This document shows, piece by piece, positions 15,583 to 21,784 of a stretch of 22,352 bases of DNA (the stretch's first letter is position 1; every line of letters begins with the position of its first letter). Below the pieces are notes generated by a model, which was not told where the DNA came from, made no database searches, and saw only the letters and a program-made list of their open reading frames with translations. This DNA is from a virus. The stretch is taken from positions 1 through 22,352 of the IMG/VR virus record IMGVR_UViG_3300020190_000386. One strand, given 5' to 3'. Made by a program: the position numbers and the translations under genes.

Positions 15583-16067
15583 TATTTTCGACGTTTTGAA
15601 ATTTCTATTGCTGCCAATTGTTTGAGTGCAGCTTTACGTGTTTTATGCGTCCCTAATCGTTTTCCGCCTTTAGATGGATATACTGCATATCCTCCTTTAA
15701 CTTTGCGAATTGTTTCGTGCATTGCTTGTTTGAGTTGATCTTTGAATCCAACAGGAACAAATTGTGGTTGTGTGGTATTGCCTCCGAAGCCATGCATTTC
15801 ATGATCTTCGTGATGCCCCATGGCATTCATTAAGAAATCACCTACTTCTTGAATGTCATCTTTTGAAGTAGCAACATGATCTGCAGCCCAATCGTGCCCA
15901 TTGCTCAATATGCTTTGAACTTGACTCGGATCCATTTGCAACATGGCATCTACATATTTTTTGATTGTTTTTAAATTGCCAAAAAACATGTAATTGGTGT
16001 TTTCGGAATCTTGACATCCGCTTTTGGCTCCGCCGCAACCACAACCACATTCGTTCAATCGTTTCAC
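15582..16067 (-). CDS. Conserved phage protein with CGCGCGG N-terminus (161 aa, GTG start)
   Basis: Starts with GTG at 16067 (MKRLNECGCGCGG), one base after the preceding stop codon. Three parts are visible: a Cys-rich N-terminus with C7, C9, C11 and C18; a central helical block NYMFFGNLKTIKKYVDAML...GHDWAADHVATSKDDIQEV, conserved in phages of several groups; and a basic C-terminal module GGYAVYPSKGGKRLGTHKTRKAALKQL, also a frequent phage tail segment. RLNE|C could be a minimal prohead-protease-type end, but weaker than in the neighbours. Function unknown. His-Glu-rich residues about 85-92 (HHEDHEMH) may bind metal. Confidence 0.75.
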   Translation of the reverse strand: MKRLNECGCGCGGAKSGCQDSENTNYMFFGNLKTIKKYVDAMLQMDPSQVQSILSNGHDWAADHVATSKDDIQEVGDFLMNAMGHHEDHEMHGFGGNTTQPQFVPVGFKDQLKQAMHETIRKVKGGYAVYPSKGGKRLGTHKTRKAALKQLAAIEISKRRK

Positions 16068-16068
16068 G

Positions 16069-16239
16069 TTAGTCCTTTGCTAATACTGACCAGATTGTTC
16101 CAGTTAGTGAAACAATGCCGCCGATGATTTCCGTAGCAGCAGTTTCATCAATAAGTCCTTTAGCAATCAAGATACCACCTACAAATGTTAAGGTGTGTCG
16201 AAGAATTCCAAGTAATTGTTCTCGTGTTAAACGTTTCAT
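16069..16239 (-). CDS. Small holin-like membrane protein (56 aa)
   Basis: ATG 16239 to TAA 16069. The protein starts MKRLTREQLLGILRHTLTFVGG, continues with the hydrophobic ILIAKGLIDETAATEIIGG, and ends IVSLTGTIWSVLAKD. Two short hydrophobic segments separated by an acidic turn are typical of small phage holins and of a widespread 55-60 residue phage family. AAGGAAA lies 4 bases before the ATG, and the ATATTTATA motif lies 14 bases upstream, so expression signals are good. It could also be a non-lytic membrane protein. Confidence 0.75.
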   Translation of the reverse strand: MKRLTREQLLGILRHTLTFVGGILIAKGLIDETAATEIIGGIVSLTGTIWSVLAKD

Positions 16240-16253
16240 TGTTTCCTTTTTTA

Positions 16254-16262
16254 TATAAATAT
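16254..16262 (-). promoter_or_regulatory. ATATTTATA leader motif before the holin-like gene
   Basis: Sits 14 bases upstream of ATG 16239, with AAGGAAA between. It is one of the best-placed copies for a promoter -10 or AT-rich leader element. Confidence 0.4.
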
Positions 16263-16279
16263 GATGTTTATAATATTAG

Positions 16280-16939
16280 TTAAGTTAATAGAACTTGTCT
16301 CCACTGGCCATTATTTGCATTGTATACATATAGGTATTCGTTGGCATCGTCCCAATATATTGAACCTGCAACTGGTTGATCTGGTCGAGCATTTGGTAAT
16401 ACAAACTTTCCTGTAAACCCAGAACCGCCTAGTCCGGCCAAGTTTATTATGCCATTTTTATTTGCAGTTATGTTTGTATTCGCATCAAGTTCTCCAGCAA
16501 ATCCAACACGAGAGCCAGATATAAATGCCGATCCAGTTACTATTAGTGCATCTTGAGCCAGCGTAGCGGTGCCTATTCTTAACGAACCCGTAATGCCCAT
16601 TGACCCAGTTACTTGTGCACTACCCGTAAACGGAAATCCTACTCCCGAACCTCCACCTGCATTAAGAGCAAATGATGCTGTTACAGCGTATGATGAACTC
16701 AATGCCGATACGGCATAACTTGCCGTTACTGGAACATTTCCTGCATAAGAAGCACTCAATGCAGTTGTAGCAAAAGATGCTGTTCCCGTTAACGCACCAA
16801 CCAATGACCCCGAAAAAGATCCAGTTGCAACAACGGTTGTAGTTGTGCTAGTTCCATCCAATGCATCTATAATATTTGTTATGTGCGTAGGTTGTATCGT
16901 TCCGCCGCCGGTTATTCCCGTTCTACTTATTGTTCCCAT
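16280..16939 (-). CDS. Fibre-like structural protein with TASYA repeats
   Basis: A 219-residue protein of low complexity, rich in Gly, Thr, Ser and Ala. Residues 51-92 carry repeated TASFA/SASYA/TASYA/SSSYA units, and residues 104-141 hold TGS-x(3) units, both typical of phage tail-fibre or appendage shafts. The C-terminus, PVAGSIYWDDANEYLYVYNANNGQWRQV, is a common tip or attachment domain of environmental phage fibres. It probably trimerises on the virion surface. AAGGACG is located 3 bases before ATG 16939, and the start overlaps the previous gene by 17 bases. The nearby sugar-modifying genes may act on the same surface. Confidence 0.8.
   Translation of the reverse strand: MGTISRTGITGGGTIQPTHITNIIDALDGTSTTTTVVATGSFSGSLVGALTGTASFATTALSASYAGNVPVTASYAVSALSSSYAVTASFALNAGGGSGVGFPFTGSAQVTGSMGITGSLRIGTATLAQDALIVTGSAFISGSRVGFAGELDANTNITANKNGIINLAGLGGSGFTGKFVLPNARPDQPVAGSIYWDDANEYLYVYNANNGQWRQVLLT
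16664..16789 (-). repeat. TASYA-type repeat region in the fibre gene
   Basis: Degenerate repeats with period of about 6-10 residues (GTASFATTALSASYA, VTASYAVSALSSSYA, VTASFAL). Such arrays can recombine and change fibre length. Confidence 0.7.
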
Positions 16940-17120
16940 TTACGTCCTTGTTTCGTTTTTTGTATATTGGCCAATTCTTTGTTTTTTCGTTGAGCCACGT
17001 TTGTCGTTCATCACAACCGCAATCTTCATCTATAAGTTTAGCAATTTGTTTTGCTAATTGATCTAAACGAGTCGCACTTGTTATGCGTTTAATATCATCA
17101 CCCAATCCTTTACTTGACAT
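16923..17120 (-). CDS. Small conserved phage protein with CGC motif (65 aa)
   Basis: It begins MSSKGLGDDIKRITSATRLDQLAKQIAKLI and continues DEDCGCDERQTWLNEKTKNW. The combination GLGD-x-I-x-x-(I/T)-T, then CGC-x-x-R-x-x-W-L-N, recurs in short proteins of many phages in my memory, with no tested role. ATG 17120 is chosen because GGGAG lies 5 bases upstream; an in-frame ATG at 17132 would include the ribosome-binding site in the coding part. It overlaps the upstream gene by 11 bases and the fibre gene by 17. Confidence 0.75.
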   Translation of the reverse strand: MSSKGLGDDIKRITSATRLDQLAKQIAKLIDEDCGCDERQTWLNEKTKNWPIYKKRNKDVNGNNK

Positions 17121-18147
17121 ATTTACTCCCATTTCTTATTTTGTTTAATAATTGCATCATAACCGTTTGCCATTGAGGCGTATGTGGTATTTCAAATACT
17201 CGAGTACCTGGATATGTATAAGATTGTTCAGGATGCATCAATTGCATATGTCCCGTATCATCAATACCTAATACTTTATATGGTACCCGTTGCATTGTAA
17301 TTTGATTGCCTGGTATCATGGTACATCGTCCAGGATGTTTCCATTGTCCTTGCGAATCAAAAACACCGCCGGTTTTTTTAATAATCATGTTCCATTCTGT
17401 TTCTGTAAGTATGCGTTCTTTATTAACATGTTGTGCTAACGCATTAGTTACATTTTCATCAATTATCAATTGATTAGCAGTTATGTGATGAAGCATTTCT
17501 TTTAGTCGATCAATTAATCCTTTGTTTCGCAAATATTTAAAAGCTAAATTTTCTATAGAATACTCGCCTACTGCATCTAGTCCTGCCTGGCGCAAATTGC
17601 GAAGTTTAACTAGAATGCGTTTTATTTTTGTTTCTGCTTTTGGATCAGCGTCGTCAATGTTTTCAATTTCATATTCATATGGCTGAGCTTTCTGCCGAAT
17701 CAAATCATCATCAATTGAAATTGTATCTGCATCAGGTTTACGTATCCATTTATTTTTCATTACGGAAAATATACCAACCGATCCATGCAAACTTTCATTT
17801 GAATCTTGTGCATACAATTCAATGTTCATTCCTTTATATGTTAATGGATATTTTGAATTCCATATGCTTTTTTTGGCTTGTAGATATTGTTGAACTAAAT
17901 ACAAATTATCGCCAACATTCAAATAATTTACAACAACGTGTAAATCTACATCGCTATGTTCTGTCCAATTATAGTTTGCATTGCTACCAATCAATATAAC
18001 ATCCAAAATAGGAGCATCAATTTCTAGAGAATCATGAAATGCAGTTGCAATTTTCATAAAGCCAGCACGGAGCTTCTTAGACAAACATTGATCCGTTGTC
18101 CACAATTTTGGATTGAGTTGATGTTGTGTTTCGTATTCGTTCAGCAT
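17110..18147 (-). CDS. Nucleotidyltransferase-fold protein with C-terminal phage domain
   Basis: A 345-residue protein. Residues about 28-115 show the MNT/pol-beta-type nucleotidyltransferase core: ILIGSNANYNW (Gly54-Ser55), SDVDLHVVV with the Asp66-x-Asp68 metal pair, and a likely third carboxylate Glu110 in GMNIELYAQD. The middle is helical. Residues 258-323 are a separate module, GQWKHPGRCTMIPGN...VPYKVLGIDDTGHMQLM...YPGTRVFEIP, which I have also met at the end of other phage proteins. The substrate is unknown; related folds transfer nucleotides to proteins, RNA or small molecules. MLNEYETQHQLNPKLW at the N-terminus looks conserved, supporting ATG 18147, although no ribosome-binding site is visible and the ATATTTATA motif ends 4 bases before the ATG. 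Confidence 0.8.
   Translation of the reverse strand: MLNEYETQHQLNPKLWTTDQCLSKKLRAGFMKIATAFHDSLEIDAPILDVILIGSNANYNWTEHSDVDLHVVVNYLNVGDNLYLVQQYLQAKKSIWNSKYPLTYKGMNIELYAQDSNESLHGSVGIFSVMKNKWIRKPDADTISIDDDLIRQKAQPYEYEIENIDDADPKAETKIKRILVKLRNLRQAGLDAVGEYSIENLAFKYLRNKGLIDRLKEMLHHITANQLIIDENVTNALAQHVNKERILTETEWNMIIKKTGGVFDSQGQWKHPGRCTMIPGNQITMQRVPYKVLGIDDTGHMQLMHPEQSYTYPGTRVFEIPHTPQWQTVMMQLLNKIRNGSKYVK
17126..17130 (-). promoter_or_regulatory. Shine-Dalgarno GGGAG deciding the start at 17120
   Basis: Strong SD at correct spacing before ATG 17120 and downstream of the alternative ATG 17132. Confidence 0.65.
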
Positions 18148-18151
18148 TTTA

Positions 18152-18160
18152 TATAAATAT
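18152..18160 (-). promoter_or_regulatory. ATATTTATA leader motif, 4 bases before a start
   Basis: Lies in the 15-base gap before the nucleotidyltransferase gene. It is too close to the ATG to act as a -10 for that start. A leaderless transcript or an AT-rich translation enhancer is possible. Confidence 0.35.
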
Positions 18161-18162
18161 CA

Positions 18163-18510
18163 TTATTTCCAAAAGAGCTGTACTAAAATAAGAGATACTG
18201 CTAACATCAATGAAACTGCAGTTTTTAAATTGATAGCTTCGCCTTTAAACATGTATGTCATTATGGTAAAAATAAAGATACCTGCAACAAATGATGTAAA
18301 TCGTCCAGGCCAAAATTGGCCTCCGAAACCTGATACTGCATAACGAGTTGCTTCCATGAACGCCCATGTTATAGGAACTCCCAAAAACATCAAAGAAATC
18401 TTATATGTTCTTGCCCATTGCCAAAGCAACGGTCCATTTACTTGAACCCATACAACGATTTGACCCAATAAGAATATTGTTATTGATAGTGCAATGTGTC
18501 GATAATTCAT
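18163..18510 (-). CDS. Multi-pass inner-membrane protein of the lysis module
   Basis: A 115-residue protein that is nearly all hydrophobic, with about four membrane helices separated by WARTYK, the Gly/Phe-rich loop GFGGQFWPGRFTS and KGEAINLK. A WP-x-R-F loop followed by a last helix pair recurs in a small membrane family of marine phages, as far as I recall. Start: ATG 18510 forms a perfect ATGA overlap with the amidase stop, whereas the in-frame start at 18546 adds a polar, implausible leader. An accessory lysis role (holin or antiholin) is inferred from location only. Confidence 0.72.
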   Translation of the reverse strand: MNYRHIALSITIFLLGQIVVWVQVNGPLLWQWARTYKISLMFLGVPITWAFMEATRYAVSGFGGQFWPGRFTSFVAGIFIFTIMTYMFKGEAINLKTAVSLMLAVSLILVQLFWK

Positions 18511-19187
18511 TGCAAAGATTTTAGCATTGCAATCATACGAGGACAAGGATAAATATCCGATTTATCTTTGCGATAAGAATTATGAGTATAAACGCCCGGT
18601 TCTCCTTGCAAAGCTCGCGTTGATACTGTCCATAAGTCATCATGTCGGTATGTTAAATCAATGCCATATGTTTCATTCCAATACACCAATAATTGACGCG
18701 TTGATTCAATTTGTGCATCTGTATATCGATGATAAAATTTATGTCCTTTATATGGAATTTCTAATTCAGTAACTTGATCTGCAGGAACTTCGCGATCTAC
18801 ATAGTTATAAAATTTGCCATTAACTCGATCCAATGGCCCCCAGTTACAAATCTCAATACCAATTGCATGTTTATCTAATGATCGGTATGGTAAACCTTTT
18901 GATTTGAATACATCTGGTTTAATTCCTAGATGATAACCCCAATGCTTAGATGAAAATGCTTGACAAATTTCACCATCATATGTATCTTTTGATTGACCTT
19001 TACCTGAAATTGTAACGCAAGTTGCAATGCGACCTCTATCATCCGTATCCCACATTCTAATAGTGCCAATGCCAGAAGAGTTACCTGCAGTATGATGAAG
19101 TACAATTTGTTTCTTTTCGGTTGCTTCTTTTATGTATTGCGATTCTCGCAATGGAACTTGTTTGATTTTTGATGTATCTAGTTTCAT
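18507..19187 (-). CDS. N-acetylmuramoyl-L-alanine amidase (endolysin)
   Basis: Cleaves the bond between N-acetylmuramic acid and the stem peptide at the end of infection. The 226-residue protein has the Amidase_2/PGRP layout: VLHHTAGNSSG with zinc His31/32, GYHLGI, GIEICNWG, and the C-terminal YTHNSYRKDKSDIYPCPRM with His202 and Cys215. The H-x(n)-C spacing parallels T7 lysozyme. No signal peptide or SAR helix is visible, so export depends on a holin, and several holin-like genes flank it. The N-terminus MKLDTSKIKQVPLRE|S and YIKE|A include prohead-protease-like sites, but the signal is less clear than in the cargo cluster. It is 3 bases after the holin-like gene. Confidence 0.92.
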   Translation of the reverse strand: MKLDTSKIKQVPLRESQYIKEATEKKQIVLHHTAGNSSGIGTIRMWDTDDRGRIATCVTISGKGQSKDTYDGEICQAFSSKHWGYHLGIKPDVFKSKGLPYRSLDKHAIGIEICNWGPLDRVNGKFYNYVDREVPADQVTELEIPYKGHKFYHRYTDAQIESTRQLLVYWNETYGIDLTYRHDDLWTVSTRALQGEPGVYTHNSYRKDKSDIYPCPRMIAMLKSLQ

Positions 19188-19190
19188 AAC

Positions 19191-19607
19191 TTAATCTTTT
19201 TTTCTCGTACCTTTATGTAAATCAATTTTATCTAATATGTCTGTTAATAATTTTCCTTCAATAAATCCTGCTATTGAAGCATTTTTCAAAGCACTAATGA
19301 TTTGGAAGAATATAAATGGCAACAATATTGTTTCACTCAGCCAACTTGTTCCTGGAAATCCTTTTTCAATAATTAACAACGTTGTTAAAAACATGATCCA
19401 AACTATACCAGTTCTTAAAATTTTAAGAGCTTTACATGTTTTAAAGCCTTCTCGGCGCGTTCCCGCAATAATTCCGAATATACCATCTAATGCTACAGTA
19501 ACAACGATTGCTAAATATTGTTCGGCGTTATCCATTGTTAGGTTTAATAAATACGTGCAAAGAAATGATACTGTTGTTGCTACTGACATCAATAATCCTG
19601 TTTTCAT
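19191..19607 (-). CDS. Holin-like membrane protein
   Basis: About four hydrophobic segments. LDGIFGIIAGTRREGFKTCKALKILRTG is characteristic of the phage holin 4 type (PF05105-like: D-x(2)-[FT]-G followed by a basic loop). The charged C-terminus KIDLHKGTRKKD fits a cytoplasmic tail. Position directly upstream of the amidase gene is the classical holin-endolysin order. The start is uncertain: ATG 19607 (MKTGLLMS) has AAAGG 10 bases upstream, while ATG 19643 and 19616 are also in frame. The longer form would overlap the previous gene by 20 bases. Confidence 0.78.
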   Translation of the reverse strand: MKTGLLMSVATTVSFLCTYLLNLTMDNAEQYLAIVVTVALDGIFGIIAGTRREGFKTCKALKILRTGIVWIMFLTTLLIIEKGFPGTSWLSETILLPFIFFQIISALKNASIAGFIEGKLLTDILDKIDLHKGTRKKD

Positions 19608-19623
19608 TCTACTCATACCTTTT

Positions 19624-19920
19624 TCATACAGTTGGTTCATCATCTTGTTTCTTTTGTTGGTTTGAAAACTTGTCTACTACAGTTCCAAACATGGCAGCAA
19701 TAACAATATATTCTATAGCATCAACTAAATATTCTGCAGGTGCAATAGATTTTGAATAAAGTGCATTGACAAACATTATAACTAGCAAAGACACAAATCC
19801 AACTGCGCTGATAACACGCTTTGACGATACATCGCCTGATCGAGCATCTGATAACATGCGTTGAAAAAAGTTTTTGCTTTTACTCAATGTAATCCTTACG
19901 TTTAATAACAATTGTTTCAT
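19624..19920 (-). CDS. Small two-helix membrane protein (98 aa), lysis-associated
   Basis: An amphipathic N-terminus (MKQLLLNVRITLSKSKNFFQRML) is followed by SDARSGDVSSKRVISAVGF and two membrane helices (about 44-57 and 66-84). The tail is charged (NQQKKQDDEPTV). The D-V-S-S-K-R segment before the first helix is common in small phage membrane proteins, notably from Bacteroidetes phages as I recall. It is located directly before the holin-like gene, so a holin or antiholin partner is plausible. The start at ATG 19920 is preceded by the ATATTTATA motif only one base away. Confidence 0.7.
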   Translation of the reverse strand: MKQLLLNVRITLSKSKNFFQRMLSDARSGDVSSKRVISAVGFVSLLVIMFVNALYSKSIAPAEYLVDAIEYIVIAAMFGTVVDKFSNQQKKQDDEPTV

Positions 19921-19921
19921 G

Positions 19922-19930
19922 TATAAATAT
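19922..19930 (-). promoter_or_regulatory. ATATTTATA leader motif, 1 base before a start
   Basis: The same motif as at 3012, 10980, 16254 and 18152, in the 11-base gap between the glycosyltransferase gene and the lysis module. It marks the boundary between two gene groups. Confidence 0.35.
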
Positions 19931-19931
19931 G

Positions 19932-21098
19932 TTATTGTTTCGTTTTAATTAGATTTTTTTCATAAGTATTAATATGCATTATGGTAATTTTAAGATTTCC
20001 TAATTCAAATTGCTCACCAGGTTGTGTAAATTCTTTTAGAAGATCAGTTGCATTTAGAATTTCTGACAGCTGTTGAACGTAATTAAAATCTTGTTGTGTG
20101 AATTTATTGCCATCTATTTCAACTACAATATCATCATAATCATATCGGTCCGCAACCGTCAATGAATGGCATCGTTTACGTAAATCATACAATGTCTTAG
20201 GCTGTTCTGTTGTTACATACTTCATCCATTCTGCATCAGAATAGATTCTATCACACCATGGCTCTAATGCATGTAAAAGTTGTTGACTGCAATTTTCTAT
20301 ACGAATTGCAACGTTGTATTTAGGAAATATAATAGGATGTTGATATTCATCATTACGTATCCAACTACCCCATTTGCGAATATAATTTCGTCCTGCTTTT
20401 TCCGAAACTTGTTTGAAATAATCATCGTCTTTACCAACTTCTTCAGTCCATCGATGGCCTCTGCAAGTTAAATGATATACAAATGCATCGCGACTTTGAA
20501 TTAGTTCATATCCAGATAAAATCCAACGTTGAAAAATATCCGAATCTTCATATGGAAATGGGGCAAATAATGGATCGTGGCCGCCCATTGCTTGAAAATC
20601 CGTTTTATACAAAATCCATGGCGCAAACATTCCTTTAGTTGTTTGATTTTTAAATTCGGCTTGAAGCTCCTGGCAATACAATTCAAAACCTAATACATTT
20701 AATGTATCAAAATCTTGTCCAAAATCCATAATGATTTTTTCTTTTCCAGCTGGATGTAATGGTGGTTCAATACGGGTTGCACAAACAACTTTTCCAGGTT
20801 CTAAGTGCTTTATCATGTTTTCAATATAATTCGGTCCTAAAATCATATCAGCATGTAATATACCTACTATTTCGTTAGTAGCCATATCAATACCTTTATC
20901 ATAAAGTATTGTATGTCCTACACGATCTTCGCTTCTAAATGAAACACATTCTTGTTGTTGAATCCATTCCCACGAACCGTCAGTCGACCCATCATCTAAT
21001 AAAATAATTTCTGCTGCAGGAGCATGCTTCTTAATACTTGCGTATACATTCTTAAGATGTCGCAAATTGTTGTAACTAGGAATTACTAATGTTATCAT
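19932..21098 (-). CDS. GT2-family glycosyltransferase
   Basis: A 388-residue protein starting MITLVIPSYNNLRHL. It has the GT-A fold marks: IILLDDGSTDGSW (35-43), GILHADMILGPN with the DxD-like metal site HAD (82-84), and FPYEDSDIFQRWILSGYEL, the usual acceptor-side ED motif. It transfers a sugar from a nucleotide-sugar donor; the acceptor is unknown. Residues after about 250 form an extra domain without a recognised motif. ATG 21098 gives an ATGA overlap with the methyltransferase gene and starts exactly at the fold. An in-frame start at 21122 is less likely. Its upstream neighbours suggest a glycan-building or virion-decorating module. Confidence 0.9.
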   Translation of the reverse strand: MITLVIPSYNNLRHLKNVYASIKKHAPAAEIILLDDGSTDGSWEWIQQQECVSFRSEDRVGHTILYDKGIDMATNEIVGILHADMILGPNYIENMIKHLEPGKVVCATRIEPPLHPAGKEKIIMDFGQDFDTLNVLGFELYCQELQAEFKNQTTKGMFAPWILYKTDFQAMGGHDPLFAPFPYEDSDIFQRWILSGYELIQSRDAFVYHLTCRGHRWTEEVGKDDDYFKQVSEKAGRNYIRKWGSWIRNDEYQHPIIFPKYNVAIRIENCSQQLLHALEPWCDRIYSDAEWMKYVTTEQPKTLYDLRKRCHSLTVADRYDYDDIVVEIDGNKFTQQDFNYVQQLSEILNATDLLKEFTQPGEQFELGNLKITIMHINTYEKNLIKTKQ

Positions 21099-21784
21099 AA
21101 TTTTTGAATTGTTAATGCCCATATAACATTGGGCGTGTGAATATTATATACTGAATAATACTTTGGATCATTGATTTCAGAACTCATTTCATCCCAGTTT
21201 TGAAAATCAGCTGAATAATAAAATCGTTCGTTGCTTATTTGAAAACCATGTTTATTTAAAATTTGTTTGATTAATTCTTGTCGCCGATAATCATAGTACC
21301 GAAGAAATGGCTCTCCTGATTCTTCATAATTCATATACGGTCCAGCTGGTAATGTTATGATAAGTTTTGAATCTGCATCTTTAAGTAGTTTACATGATTT
21401 TAATATTCCTCGAATATCATGATTCCAATAGCATACATCATCTTCTACTAATCCATCGGCCATTCTATTACCAGCAAACCAGAATCCAAAGTGCTCAAAT
21501 ACTGAAATTGAAATAATATAATCAAATTGACGAGTTTCATCAAATTTAATGAAATCGCATTGAATATGTTCCCAGTCCGTATTTTGTCTTAACCAATATT
21601 CTGGCAAAGATGGCATAATGTCTGTAGTAGATACAGTTGTAAATCCTTTTTCATGTATAGTTTCTGAAATACCTTCATATCCACCTTGACATTCTCCAAT
21701 AATTAATACTGATTTTGAATTATCAGTTAGCTGATCTGCAAAGTATGGAACTTCTACGATCTTTGTTCCTTTCAATTGATTCAT
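21095..21784 (-). CDS. SAM-dependent methyltransferase
   Basis: A 229-residue Class I methyltransferase. Motif I is the degenerate SVLIIGECQGGYEG, the acidic loop is near TTDIMPSLP, and motif IV is FDYIISISVFEHFGFW, as in Methyltransf_11/23 enzymes that modify sugars and small molecules. The segment SKLIITLPAGPYMNYE follows the usual beta 5 strand. Sitting between two glycosyltransferase genes with ATGA overlaps on both sides, it probably methylates a sugar or glycan. DNA methylation is unlikely since there is no NPPY/DPPY motif. Confidence 0.85.
   Translation of the reverse strand: MNQLKGTKIVEVPYFADQLTDNSKSVLIIGECQGGYEGISETIHEKGFTTVSTTDIMPSLPEYWLRQNTDWEHIQCDFIKFDETRQFDYIISISVFEHFGFWFAGNRMADGLVEDDVCYWNHDIRGILKSCKLLKDADSKLIITLPAGPYMNYEESGEPFLRYYDYRRQELIKQILNKHGFQISNERFYYSADFQNWDEMSSEINDPKYYSVYNIHTPNVIWALTIQKL

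Noticed and set aside
18507-19187. Including the amidase among the tagged cargo proteins.
   Set aside because: Its N-terminus has L-R-E and I-K-E sites but does not align with the L-x-x-L-L-x-E core, and its place beside the holin-like genes fits an ordinary endolysin.
3012-19930. TATAAATA on the plus strand at several gaps, the T4 late promoter consensus.
   Set aside because: Read that way it would drive antisense transcription, as all genes are on the minus strand. The coding-strand reading ATATTTATA is kept as a motif of unknown role instead.
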